A DNA stretch of 63,306 nt from an uncultured Faecalibacterium sp. (GTDB taxonomy: Bacteria > Bacillota > Clostridia > Oscillospirales > Ruminococcaceae): assembly GCA_934548045.1 (NCBI GenBank), contig CAKTEM010000014.1, positions 1 to 63,306 of the forward strand, in the 5' to 3' direction. The notes beneath the pieces are model-generated. The model was not told the DNA's origin. It saw only the letters and a program-made list of their open reading frames with translations, and searched no databases. The translations under genes and the position numbers were made by a program. Every line of letters starts with the position of its first letter. The first letter of the stretch is position 1. Shown here piece by piece: positions 15,559-25,414 of the stretch.

Positions 15559-16637
15559 TTAATTATTCAGCAATTTGCTCTTTGTCTTGGAAGCCAAAAC
15601 AAAGCATCCTTTTATAGCACGGAAAAATCTAATTCTTAGCAATTCTATCATTGTACATGTAGCGTAAACAGAAGCAATAGAAAAATAAAAACATAAAATA
15701 AATATTATTACATTGTCAGTCGGAACGTTAATGAACATATTTTTAAATACCAAGTCGTTAAAGTAGTTATTATTATGAATCAAATAAACACCAAATGTCG
15801 CAGATGAAAGTATTCTAAGTCCCTTTTCCTTGAGCAGAAAATTTTTAAAATCAATTTTCAGAAACAACATAAAAAGAACAACTGCCATAAAAATGATATT
15901 CGGTGCATTATAAGAATACAATCGTCCCCATATATTTATCCCATATTTCTGCATTAGTAGTTTTAGTACGGATGTAATCAAAACATCACTAATCAAAAGA
16001 AGCTGTAATGTGTGTCTACTAACCCTTTCTTCCATTCTGTATTTCTTGATTCCAGCACCAAGTATATATACTATCGCAAGCCACCATACCGAAAAGCCTC
16101 GATTCAAGAAAAAAATATCTTCCTTTATAAAAAAGGCATAAAGTGAAAACAACAAAACAACATTAAATATATCCTTTTTAAATTCCTGTTCAGAACAAGA
16201 TGTAACAATCGCATCGAGAATAGGCATCAAAATGAACAGCCCGACATAAGCCGTAAAATACCAATATTGATTTGTTGATATCGGAAAGAAGCTTTTGCAC
16301 ACAGATAGTAACGTAACTTTTTCCGGAAAAACAATATTGAACAACACAGCAAAAAAGACCGAATAGAAGCAAACTTCCATCCACAAACCTGCTAATTTAT
16401 TCCAACGTTTTTTACCATCTGTTAATAGGTAACCCGAAATCAAAGCAAAACAATTAACAGCACAAATCGAAATTGTATGATTAAGTGATACAAATAGAGA
16501 AAGAAACGGATTTGCTTCGCTCAATTTTATAAAACCGCCATAATCCATACAATGTAGTGCAACTACCAGCAACATTGAAACAATTCTAATCATATCTATA
16601 TTAGAATTACGATTATTTATTTTTTTCCCCCCCCCAT
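15559..16637 (-). CDS. Acyltransferase 3 family membrane protein, poly-G at start (predicted phase-variable)
   Basis: Integral membrane O-acyltransferase of about 360 residues with 10 or so helices. NIDMIRIVSMLLVVALH at the N-terminus carries the family's first-helix histidine, and GVYLIHNN is the typical late motif. It would add acetyl or similar groups to the polysaccharide. The natural start is the ATG at 16637, which overlaps the upstream stop (TAATG) with AAGGAGG ahead. The nine G's that begin in this ATG put it out of frame: it reads six codons and stops. Ten or seven G's would restore it. An upstream in-frame ATG (16665) reads through but has no ribosome site. Confidence 0.8.
16627..16635 (-). 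repeat. Poly-G tract (9 nt) at the start of an acyltransferase
   Basis: Nine C's on the plus strand, nine G's in the coding strand, beginning with the G of the start codon and followed by seven A's. Length changes of one base move the start codon in and out of frame. Confidence 0.85.
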
Positions 16638-17545
16638 TATAATTTTCCCTCCTTAAACATCTCATAATATGTTTGTGAATAATCTTTTGGAATAAGGTAT
16701 TTATTTGATAACTTATGGATTGGAGTTATTTTTTTCAGTGTTTCCCAATAGCCCTTTTCATATTTCTTAAAGAATACTTTTCCAAGCATGTGCGAAATTG
16801 CATCTGGCATAAATACTATGTCTTCAAACAAATCTTTATAGTACGGAATTACCAGTGTTGTAAATAAGTGCCATTGGAAATAGTCTCTTACTTTATTTTC
16901 TTTTTCCCAATAGTAATAATTAATGTCCCTCAAAGTTTTAAGAATCGGGTAATCTCTTTTGGAATATATAAAATAATTATTATAAACTCTAGTTATATCC
17001 TCAGAATCATCAATAGCATACATGAAAATATCTTTTTCATAGACCCAATCAGGAATTGATCCAGATAGAAAAATGGTGCTATCCATCCAAAGACCGCCGT
17101 AGCGAATCAGCAACTCCATCCTAAGAAAATCCGACATTTTCGTATCAGTAATTAATCCCATCTTCCATTTTTTTAGAATATGTTCCGGGAAGTCAACATA
17201 CTGATCCATGTTTTCCTTTGTGATGACAATTATCTCTTTATCCGGCATATTCCGTTTAACCGACGCATAACATCTTTTAACTAATTCCGGCGCATTTTCC
17301 ATTCCTTGAAACCAGCAGATCCAAATATATTTATCTCCACTAGCGTCACATTCTTCCGCTTTTTTATATAAGAATTCACCTATCTTACAACTATAGTTCT
17401 TATCTAAATATTGATAGACCTTATTTTTTATTTCAAGCCCTGCAATGTTTCTGTTAGAATACCCGAATAAATTAAGAATTTCCGTAACTATCCTATATTT
17501 TAGATTTCCTTCCTGTAGAGCTCTCTTTATTTTTCGACTGTCCAC
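16637..17545 (-). CDS. Capsular polysaccharide synthesis glycosyltransferase (GT32-like)
   Basis: 302 residues. The DXD-type sugar transferase signature is visible as TDTKMSDFLRMELLIRYGG followed by LWMDSTIF (the W-M-D metal site). IWICWFQGMENAPELVK is the usual N-terminal strand of the Gly_transf_sug/Caps_synth families. It is a cytoplasmic transferase that adds a sugar to a lipid-linked repeat unit. Its stop overlaps the start of the phase-variable acyltransferase, so translation is probably coupled. Confidence 0.85.
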   Translation of the reverse strand: MDSRKIKRALQEGNLKYRIVTEILNLFGYSNRNIAGLEIKNKVYQYLDKNYSCKIGEFLYKKAEECDASGDKYIWICWFQGMENAPELVKRCYASVKRNMPDKEIIVITKENMDQYVDFPEHILKKWKMGLITDTKMSDFLRMELLIRYGGLWMDSTIFLSGSIPDWVYEKDIFMYAIDDSEDITRVYNNYFIYSKRDYPILKTLRDINYYYWEKENKVRDYFQWHLFTTLVIPYYKDLFEDIVFMPDAISHMLGKVFFKKYEKGYWETLKKITPIHKLSNKYLIPKDYSQTYYEMFKEGKL

Positions 17546-17560
17546 ACCTACACCTCATTT

Positions 17561-18964
17561 TTACCTTTTAAGCAGTTTATTTAACAGTAACATAAAATTA
17601 TTCCTAGAAAAATATAACACTAATACAAATAATATAATTTCAATGAAAGTCTCTCTCAACAAGCTTAGCCCAGCAATTTGCACTACCGCTTGCAGTAATA
17701 GTACAAAATAGTTGAGAGCGTCTTTTTTTATTTCAACGGTAAATTCAAACAGTTTATAGGATTTATAAAGTCTAATAAGCCAAACTGTAAAATAAGACAT
17801 TAGCGTAGCAAATGAAGCACCCAATGCATTAAAGAAAAATGTTAGTGGAATATTCAGCATAATATTGATACATGCCCCTGAAAATGAAGACATCGCATTA
17901 ATTTTAGATTGCTTCACTGCTGCAAACATCCCCCCCAGTAGACCACACATTCCACCGAACACCACAGAAATCATTAGAAATGGAGCAAACTTCCAAGCAT
18001 TATAAAAATCATTTGCAAACAATATCTTCGCAATCAATTTATTAAAAACAAGTAACCCTGAACAAACAACAGTCATACCTGTATTGTAAATTTTATATAC
18101 ATTTTCATAAAAATCTGTAGTCTTAGTTTCATCATTTTCTTTTACTGCTGACAATAACCACGCTTGATTAAATATATTTTGAAAAAGATTTAGTAAGGAA
18201 GGTATTTTATATGAAACAGAATAAATACCAGTTATCGATGCTCCACAAAATGCCATTACAATATATCTATCTGAAGCATTATTAATCCACCAAGAAATCG
18301 TATCAACAACTAGAGGTTTACTGTAATCTGTCATTTCCTTCTGAAGATTTCTTTTATTATTTGGATTTCTCCAATAACTCCATAATTTCAGTTTTAAAAT
18401 CAAATAGAAGGATGGAATTATATTAGACAAGCAATATGCAAACATATATCCTTCTAAGCCTGCTTTGATGAGAAGAAGAAATATAATATTTGATCCCAAT
18501 AACGTTACAGAACTTATAATTCCAGCAATCGCAATATCAGTTATTTTTTCTATACCTCTACAATACTGAGACAAGTAATCGTAAAGAATGTTACTTGAAA
18601 ACATTAAAATAATAATTCCAGTATAGTCGACAAATATATTTAGAGCGCCTACATATTTATTGCAGATAAAGGCGCTCGAAAATATGATAATAGCAAATAA
18701 TATGTATAGAATACCAACGCTAAATACATCCTTTTTATCTTTATCCTTATCCAATGCAAACCTCAAAGCTGCACTGCTGATATTGATAGACAAAATAGGT
18801 ATACAAAGCGATACAGTTGTTTGAGCTAAATCGAATACACCGTATTGCTCTGTAGACAAAACACTCGTATACAGTGGAATTAATAGGAAAGCCAGGATCT
18901 TACTTCCCAAGTTACTTAAGGTTAGTACACCTATATTTTTTATTAAATATAAATATTTTGACAT
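17561..18964 (-). CDS. Polysaccharide flippase, Wzx-like (MATE/MOP superfamily)
   Basis: 467 residues with about 12-14 membrane helices. The N-terminus (IKNIGVLTLSNLGSKILAFLLIPLYTSVL) is the standard opening of lipid-linked repeat-unit flippases. AT-rich. A run of seven C's near 17930-17936 lies inside the frame but the gene is intact. Its stop is 15 bp before the GT32 gene and its start touches the polymerase stop. Confidence 0.9.
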   Translation of the reverse strand: MSKYLYLIKNIGVLTLSNLGSKILAFLLIPLYTSVLSTEQYGVFDLAQTTVSLCIPILSINISSAALRFALDKDKDKKDVFSVGILYILFAIIIFSSAFICNKYVGALNIFVDYTGIIILMFSSNILYDYLSQYCRGIEKITDIAIAGIISSVTLLGSNIIFLLLIKAGLEGYMFAYCLSNIIPSFYLILKLKLWSYWRNPNNKRNLQKEMTDYSKPLVVDTISWWINNASDRYIVMAFCGASITGIYSVSYKIPSLLNLFQNIFNQAWLLSAVKENDETKTTDFYENVYKIYNTGMTVVCSGLLVFNKLIAKILFANDFYNAWKFAPFLMISVVFGGMCGLLGGMFAAVKQSKINAMSSFSGACINIMLNIPLTFFFNALGASFATLMSYFTVWLIRLYKSYKLFEFTVEIKKDALNYFVLLLQAVVQIAGLSLLRETFIEIILFVLVLYFSRNNFMLLLNKLLKR

Positions 18965-20169
18965 TATCTTCCTTCCTCTACCTCTGTATCATACATTTTG
19001 ATTATTACAACCATAATTATAAATAATACAAGCGTCGCATTTGTTGTAAAAATAGATGATCCCAAAGAATGAATCGCAATAAATAACAAGCAAGAAATTG
19101 TTACTGCTTTTAATTCTTTCCTTAAATTCGATTTCATTATAAAATAAAAAAAGTTCACAAATATTATAAGTGCTATAATCAATCCCAAGAAACCGAACTG
19201 TCCAATTATAGTAGGCCAATAATTATCATTTAAAAAAGAGGTATCGGTTTTACTCATTCCATACTTATTATTAAACCCATAGAGCTGATATAACGGCGAG
19301 TAGTAACTTGCTGCAACAGGACTTCCATACGTCGCAAAACCACTACCCAATGGAAAATACGCTAACGCCGTTTTTAATCCATAATTAAAAAGGACAAGTC
19401 TAGGTGCTGTGTCATTTAAAAAATAGTTTTGTATCTGAAATTGTCCGAAAATAATGCAAAACAGCAGTAGCACAACATACACCCATTTATCAATCTTTTC
19501 TCGGTCCCTTTTAAAATAGTATAATATAAACAGAATCGATACTGACCATATAATTGACGGTCCTTTTAAGGTGAGTATCATTTGAACTATTGCAATTAGA
19601 ATATACCTCAAATCGTATTTTTTCGACAAAATAATTAACAAAGCGCAAAGAACTAAAATTGAAAACAAATGCTGAAAACCAACTATAAAGTAAAACGATT
19701 TGATGCCATTTCTCTCATACTCTGTCATTCCAATATTTAAAAATTGCGAAACAACTGCACAAACCAGTCCACTCCAAAGGAACAACTTTGCCATAGGTGT
19801 TAATATTTTAATTATCTCTTCACTATTGTGTTCATCCAATAAAAAATACATTCCTACGGGACAGATAATAATCTTCGACAAGGTAAGCATGTCTAAACAG
19901 ACTGCAAACTTGTCTGGCTGCACTTTATTTAGGACTGTACTAGCAATTCCGATCAGCCCTATTAATAAAAAAAGAAAAATTATATTTCGAATACACTTAT
20001 CTATGTATGTGCATCTTTTAATTGTTCCTAAGACCATATACGGCAATAGTAGAATCGTCACAAGCTCATCTGCGTATTGCAAAATTGGAACATAGTCTAC
20101 TAAAAACACAGCAGATATTAAAGATAATATTACTATTAATGGAAAAACCGTGCTTTTATATATTTTCAT
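18964..20169 (-). CDS. O-antigen/EPS polymerase, Wzy-like
   Basis: 401 residues with 10 or more membrane helices, low similarity to anything specific but with the polymerase layout. A large periplasmic loop (about 240-310, with LGSGFATYGSPVAASYYSP) lies before the last helices, similar to the Wzy_C/O-antigen ligase architecture. It forms the export/polymerisation pair with the flippase, its neighbour with a 1-bp overlap. Confidence 0.8.
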   Translation of the reverse strand: MKIYKSTVFPLIVILSLISAVFLVDYVPILQYADELVTILLLPYMVLGTIKRCTYIDKCIRNIIFLFLLIGLIGIASTVLNKVQPDKFAVCLDMLTLSKIIICPVGMYFLLDEHNSEEIIKILTPMAKLFLWSGLVCAVVSQFLNIGMTEYERNGIKSFYFIVGFQHLFSILVLCALLIILSKKYDLRYILIAIVQMILTLKGPSIIWSVSILFILYYFKRDREKIDKWVYVVLLLFCIIFGQFQIQNYFLNDTAPRLVLFNYGLKTALAYFPLGSGFATYGSPVAASYYSPLYQLYGFNNKYGMSKTDTSFLNDNYWPTIIGQFGFLGLIIALIIFVNFFYFIMKSNLRKELKAVTISCLLFIAIHSLGSSIFTTNATLVLFIIMVVIIKMYDTEVEEGR

Positions 20170-20184
20170 GCGCGCCCTCCTTTA

Positions 20185-21405
20185 TTACTTGGTCTCATCT
20201 CGCATATATATATGTTTGAATTTCTGTTCCCAAGTCAAGTTTGCATTTGCAAAGTCCTTTCCATTCAACCCGAGGCGTTCTCTCAACCCAGCATCTTTAA
20301 TCAGTCTAGTTAATGCACAACAAAAGTCTCGCTTTATTGCTTCTATATTTTGGTTTGTATCTATAAAAATACCACAATCATGTTCCTTTAACATAGAGCT
20401 AAAGCTAGTATCAAACGCTACAATGGGAACTGCATATGCCATTGCTTCCAGTAATACATTACCACTTGTTTCTCTCAAGCTAGGAAGAACAAAAATATCC
20501 GCTGTCTTATAAGCTTCCGAAATTTGATTCAAAGGTCTATTTCCCAATAGGTTTATATGATTTGCAACAACACTATTTTCTATTTTCTTTTCAATACTTT
20601 CTCGATCTGCTCCACCTCCATATATATCCAATTCCCAAGACAGATCATTTGGCATATAACTTAAAGCATCGACTAAAAATGCAATTCCTTTTTTTCCGAT
20701 TAGCCTTCCGACAAAAACTATTTTGCAGGTTTGATTATTTCGTTTAAAATAATCAATATTTCTATATTCTTCTCTCAGAGCCAATTCAGGCAGCAATTCA
20801 ACACTTTTTCCAACTATTTTTTCTATTTGAATTTGTGTTTCCTTATTAATACAGTAAATAGCCTTATACTGTTTGATGGCATTTCTATAAAATGGATTCC
20901 ATGAACAACTTTTATTAACAAATTCTCTAAATGCAGCAGCAAGTTGATTTTTTTCATAGACCTTCAATGGCTTAGGTGTAACCTGTGCACCACCCATTGG
21001 TCCCCAAATCACCTCTGCTCCTTTAGCTTTATACATCTCACTTGGAATCCTGTAATCATTCATAGTAACATGATGGATTACATCAAAATGAATTCCTGAG
21101 TGCTTAACCCAAAGCCAAGCCCAATGCTGCCATAAAATGTAATACATATGATGAAAGGCCGAATGCTTTTCTCTAAACCAGTTAAGTGCGTCAGGAACAT
21201 CAACAATAACCAATTCAACATGCTGTATATTAAATTCTTTGAAGCCTCTTCTCGTGTCCTTCTCATTGAATTTCTTGGTAAGAAGAATTATTCTATCGCC
21301 TTCTTTATAGTTCTTCTCATACTGTAAAACCCAATTCCAGCCAATACTATCCTCTGATCCCTTATAAGGATTCACACTATATGCAGAAATAAGATAATTC
21401 ATCAT
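20185..21405 (-). CDS. Glycosyltransferase family 4
   Basis: About 406 residues with the GT-B fold. The C-terminal nucleotide-sugar site is clear: KIVFVGRLIGKKGIAFLVDA, LDIYGGGADRE, and FVLPSLRETSGNVLLEAMAYAVPIVAFD with the E-x7-E motif. The start is ATG 21405 or 21402 with GGGAGGTG ahead, overlapping the previous gene. It transfers a hexose-type sugar onto the growing repeat unit; donor not determinable. Confidence 0.88.
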   Translation of the reverse strand: MMNYLISAYSVNPYKGSEDSIGWNWVLQYEKNYKEGDRIILLTKKFNEKDTRRGFKEFNIQHVELVIVDVPDALNWFREKHSAFHHMYYILWQHWAWLWVKHSGIHFDVIHHVTMNDYRIPSEMYKAKGAEVIWGPMGGAQVTPKPLKVYEKNQLAAAFREFVNKSCSWNPFYRNAIKQYKAIYCINKETQIQIEKIVGKSVELLPELALREEYRNIDYFKRNNQTCKIVFVGRLIGKKGIAFLVDALSYMPNDLSWELDIYGGGADRESIEKKIENSVVANHINLLGNRPLNQISEAYKTADIFVLPSLRETSGNVLLEAMAYAVPIVAFDTSFSSMLKEHDCGIFIDTNQNIEAIKRDFCCALTRLIKDAGLRERLGLNGKDFANANLTWEQKFKHIYMRDETK

Positions 21406-21406
21406 T

Positions 21407-22411
21407 TCACCTCCCAAGAATTAGCATCGAAAGCATGCGACTTTTTCTAACAATGTATTTCGACAGAATTATCGGCGCTATCAATCCAAAAATCAGCATC
21501 ATCCAAGCGTATACTAAATAATCAAATCCTAAGATTTTTCCACACACAACAAAAATCGCTTGCTGCACATAATACCCAATCATATATATATCCATTCCAT
21601 AATCACCTAGCACCATCCACAGCTTTTCCCCACAATGGAAATGTTCGACCTGCATGGCAATGATAAAAAGCAGAAACACACCAATAACGGTTACTGCGGT
21701 TGCCAAAATCCATGACTGAGACTTATAGATCCTAACAAACGCAAGCATCATATATCCTACGGAAACAACCGCTATTATCACTATTCCTTTTACCGACATC
21801 AGTAGTTCGGAATTCTTTATTTTTTCATAAAGATATTTTCTCGTAATACTTCCTGCAAAATAAATCCAGGCATAGCTGAAGAAAAATCCCACAATATAGC
21901 CGGATTGTTTGAAGACAACTGTGTTTAACACATATACCACAAACATAACACCTGCTAAAACTGTACGACTCACGCTATCAAATAAGATTCCAAAAATAGA
22001 AATAACAAACAAAGCATACAGAAACCAAAGACCACCATTTGGATTGTTTCTTCCAATTAAAACATCTACTGCAAGAGTAGAATAATTAAGTGGATTCCTT
22101 GCAAATGCTCCAAATAATAGCTTAAGCACTGCAGTGACTACTGTTAAAAAGAAATACGGCACCATCAGCCGCTTAGCTTTTTTTACAATTGCTTGTTTCT
22201 TTTCGCTAATGCTACGTCTTTTCTCGCCTTCAAGAAATCCACTAATAAAGAAAAAAGCTGGCATATGAAAACAATAAACAAAACTTTTTATAAAGCCCAA
22301 AACAGTCGGCGTTTCTGTCGGATTAAAAGAATGTCCAATGACGACGCAAAGCACAGCCATTCCACGCATTATATTTATTTCATTAAAATATTGTTTTTTA
22401 CTTTTTTCCAT
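21407..22411 (-). CDS. Acyltransferase 3 family membrane protein
   Basis: 335 residues, about 10 membrane helices. IMRGMAVLCVVIGHSFNP gives the N-terminal R-x10-H motif of membrane acyltransferases, and PAFFFISGFLEG is the characteristic second-helix region. The true start is the ATG at 22411 with AAAGG upstream. It overlaps the end of the preceding glycosyltransferase. It probably O-acetylates a sugar residue; no poly-G tract interrupts this copy. Confidence 0.85.
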   Translation of the reverse strand: MEKSKKQYFNEINIMRGMAVLCVVIGHSFNPTETPTVLGFIKSFVYCFHMPAFFFISGFLEGEKRRSISEKKQAIVKKAKRLMVPYFFLTVVTAVLKLLFGAFARNPLNYSTLAVDVLIGRNNPNGGLWFLYALFVISIFGILFDSVSRTVLAGVMFVVYVLNTVVFKQSGYIVGFFFSYAWIYFAGSITRKYLYEKIKNSELLMSVKGIVIIAVVSVGYMMLAFVRIYKSQSWILATAVTVIGVFLLFIIAMQVEHFHCGEKLWMVLGDYGMDIYMIGYYVQQAIFVVCGKILGFDYLVYAWMMLIFGLIAPIILSKYIVRKSRMLSMLILGR

Positions 22412-23510
22412 TGTCAAGCCTTTCTTTTTCTATCTCTAAAAATTGTTCTACCCTTTGTTTTGTAGAAAGTTTGTATCTGTATTTCATGCAGTTTTCAATA
22501 TACATTTCACTGTTAGAAACCACATCGTTCAAATCTGATTCATCCCACTGCTTCTTTGCAATACCGAGTTGATATTCTTTAATATAGGTAGAATTTAGCG
22601 GAACATCTGTCGTCACAATAGGCGTTCCAACTGCAATCGCTTCTACGATGGAAATCATATTGTTGTCTTTCACCGTATTAACGAGCAACGCCTTTGACTT
22701 AGACAAAATCGGGAGTAGTTCATCGTGTGTCATCTTTCCTGTGAAAATTACATTCGGAGCAATTCCCAGAGTCTGTGCCATACTCTGAAGTTTTTCCTTC
22801 AGCTCTCCTTCGCCTATAATGTATAATCGGCATGTAGCATTGTACTGGTTCAGATACTTGGCAAACTTTTCAAGGATTCCATCAATTTTCTTTCGCTCAA
22901 TCAGTTGCGAACACACCACGAAACTGTTATCTTTCTCAGTAGATGCTTTAAACTTATCAAGGTTCACACCATGATCAATCACTTTTGAATCCGTGTTCGG
23001 GCAGTATTTCTTCACAAAATCTCTTGCCTCGACCGAACGCGCAACAACCTTTGCGTTTCGCATGAAGATCCTTGCTATAACTCCATACCAGATTTTTGAG
23101 GGAATTTTCTTCATAATGGCATTATGCTTTGCAAGTTCGTGCCAGATAATTGTCTTGTCCGGTGCAGCTCGATATGCCATCAACGAATTCAGCGAGAATA
23201 CTTCGCTTGTAATAATCAAATCGTATTCTGTACGATGTTGTTTTACATACTGATACGTTTCCGGCATAAACGGCAAGCAGTGCGGCATGCAGACTTTTTG
23301 ACACTTACACTTCCACCACAGTACCTCAAATGGATATGTTTCGCTTTTTGTCGGTTTGAAAGGCTCTCCTCCAACCAGCGTTACAGAATGACCCATTTCA
23401 TGGAACGCCAAGCAAAAATCATACATCATTGTGTCTTTTATTGATGCAGCTCTTTTTATATTTTTTGTTTCCGACGTGTACATAATCGGATTAATAACAA
23501 GTACTTTCAT
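22398..23510 (-). CDS. Glycosyltransferase family 4
   Basis: 370 residues. The C-terminal half has the GT4 motifs: FVVCSQLIERKKIDGILE, YIIGEGELKEKL, VIFTGKMTHDELLPILSKSKALLV and SIVEAIAVGTPIVTTD. The N-terminus (MKVLVINPIMYTSET) is the Rossmann opening strand. It is likely to act on the same lipid-linked oligosaccharide as its neighbours. About 55 bp separate it from the frameshifted GT2 gene. Confidence 0.87.
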   Translation of the reverse strand: MKVLVINPIMYTSETKNIKRAASIKDTMMYDFCLAFHEMGHSVTLVGGEPFKPTKSETYPFEVLWWKCKCQKVCMPHCLPFMPETYQYVKQHRTEYDLIITSEVFSLNSLMAYRAAPDKTIIWHELAKHNAIMKKIPSKIWYGVIARIFMRNAKVVARSVEARDFVKKYCPNTDSKVIDHGVNLDKFKASTEKDNSFVVCSQLIERKKIDGILEKFAKYLNQYNATCRLYIIGEGELKEKLQSMAQTLGIAPNVIFTGKMTHDELLPILSKSKALLVNTVKDNNMISIVEAIAVGTPIVTTDVPLNSTYIKEYQLGIAKKQWDESDLNDVVSNSEMYIENCMKYRYKLSTKQRVEQFLEIEKERLDNGKK

Positions 23511-23565
23511 TCAATATCTCCCATCATCTACTGACGAAAGATATTCAAGTACTTAGCCAATCGAA

Positions 23566-24445
23566 TTACTGCGCTTCACTCCATCTGGAATGTAAGAACA
23601 AACCACCCGGTATGCACACTGTTGCAAGAATTTTATGTTTCGATTTGCGAATTAAGTCAATAACTTTGGCTCCCGCAAATTTTCCATACACGATATACTG
23701 TAAGCCGCCTTTGATCCGATATCTTGTCTTTAAGTCGGACTCCATGAATTCCTCGGCTCGATGCATACACCCAATCGGCGAAGCGATATTATGCTTGCGA
23801 CGATTATTGGTTAATCCATCTTCAAGATAATTTCCAATATAAATAGCCTTATTAATATGTACCATCTGATATTTTCTGGCCATTCTAACCCAAACAAGAT
23901 CTTCCCCAAGGAATTTCTCATTCGGGTACTCAGGAAAAGGGAATTCCTTTAAGCAATGTGTTTTGAACACCTCTGCCTTATCTGCGCCAGTGTCATCACC
24001 GTTTACGCGCACATCGATATAGGAACCTATTTTTTCATCTACATCAAACTTCTTGCCATTGACTTTACCATCAGGGAATGCTCTAAGAAACGCATATCCA
24101 CAGATATTATTCTGTGACCTGTATTTTTTGTGAATCTTCAGTATCGACTCAACTGCATCATCTGTCACACAGTCATCCGAATCAACTATAAAGGTAAGTT
24201 CGCTGCAAATGGTCTGTATTCCTACATTTAAAGCAGTGTGTTTTCCACCATTATTCTTATAGATATATCGTATTGGAAAATCACTTTTTTCTTGTAACTG
24301 AGTAATTAGATTTTTCGTACCATCAGTACTTCCGTCATCAACTATAAGCCACTCAAAATCTTTTACAGTTTGTTTTTGCAGTGAATCCCAGAGGCTTTGT
24401 AATCCCCCCCCGATTAAATGTAGGGGTTAAAACTGTTACTGTCAT
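23566..24445 (-). CDS. Glycosyltransferase family 2, switched OFF by poly-G frameshift
   Basis: From the ATG at 24445 (TVTVLTPTFN) the frame enters eight G's and then goes wrong after about 14 codons. The other frame continues a perfect GT2: LQSLWDSLQKQTV, WLIVDDGSTDGT, NNGGKHTALNVG and FIVDSDD (the D-x-D site), to the stop at 23566. Start and body differ by 277 nt, one base off. Seven or ten G's would make a protein of about 290 residues. The start overlaps the end of the acyltransferase gene. In the present state no full enzyme is made. Confidence 0.85.
24404..24411 (-). repeat. Poly-G tract (8 nt) inside the GT2 gene
   Basis: Eight C's on the plus strand after codon 12 of the glycosyltransferase. 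The tract is exactly where the reading frame is lost, in the codons for the first loop of the GT2 fold (FNRGG). Confidence 0.85.
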
Positions 24446-24446
24446 T

Positions 24447-25414
24447 TTATGTTCTCACTTTTCTAACTAAATTATCCTGGACAACCTTCAACACACTTGA
24501 CAAAAGTAGGGTTAATCCAATTGTCCACAATACAATTTCCAAGTTACCTACTTGTTTTCCTTCCGTTGTCTCCTTTTCAAAGAAATAAAGAATAAACGGA
24601 TGGATGATATAAATTTCATAAGATATTTTTCCTAACCAAATCAGAAACCTTTTCTGTATCTTCACTTTTTTCAATAATTCAATCAAAGGAACAATAAATG
24701 CAATTGTGATAACGTTCCGAAGAACCGTCTGAAACAATTGATTATCAAAACCTGCTACACTTAATATAAGTCTTCCGATAAACATAATTGCAAATACTGC
24801 AATCGCAACAATTTCTTTTTTCAAAAAATCAGTTTCAAAATACGCATCTATTTTTTCCTCGTGTTCAGCCCACAGGATACCGAGAGGCATTCCAATAATA
24901 GATGCATACATTTCATCTCGTGGGTTAACAAAAGCACTTATCAAGATATAAGCAATAGTTATAGCCGTAACCCAATATGCTCCTACATTGATTTCTGTAT
25001 GGTTAAACACTGCATAGAATACGATGTATGCGGCTATAATCACCCATATAAACCAAAGCGGTTGAATGTATCGAATTGTAAATGCTTCAGCAATTGCTCT
25101 TGTAGGTGTTTGCCCCCCCCGATAATTTCCAGTCCTATCCAGACGATTGCAACTATCACATAAGGAACAATAATATTTGAAAGCCTTTTAGACAGAAATC
25201 CTTGGAGGTAATCTTTCTTTAGCATCAATCCGCAAGTCAAGCCATAGCCTGACATAAAGAAAAAGAATCCCACAATCGGAAATGCAATGTACCAAATCGG
25301 TTTCACATACATAGGTAAATTTGATACCCGAAAAGATATGTGGTGCAACATGATAATTATTGCCGCAATTCCTTTACAGCAATTCGTAGTCGTCCTATCC
25401 AATCGGCCACCCAT
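24447..25414 (-). CDS. Acyltransferase 3 family protein, switched OFF by poly-G frameshift
   Basis: The first 100 residues from the ATG at 25414 are a normal acyltransferase N-terminus (CCKGIAAIIIMLHHISF, FFFFMSGYGLTCGL). After LEIIGGG the frame runs out at a stop 20 codons later. The remaining membrane helices, ending with GKISYEIYIIHPFILYFF, lie in another frame down to 24447. Start and body are 371 nt apart, two bases off. Nine or six G's would restore one protein of about 320 residues. The start overlaps the radical SAM stop (TAATG). Confidence 0.85.
25113..25120 (-). repeat. Poly-G tract (8 nt) inside an acyltransferase gene
   Basis: Eight C's on the plus strand at the point where the acyltransferase frame breaks. 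It lies in a loop between membrane helices, where extra glycines would be tolerated. Confidence 0.85.

Noticed and set aside
17930..17936. A C7 run in the flippase gene as another switch
   Set aside because: The frame is intact, and the run is shorter than the other tracts and explained by glycine codons.
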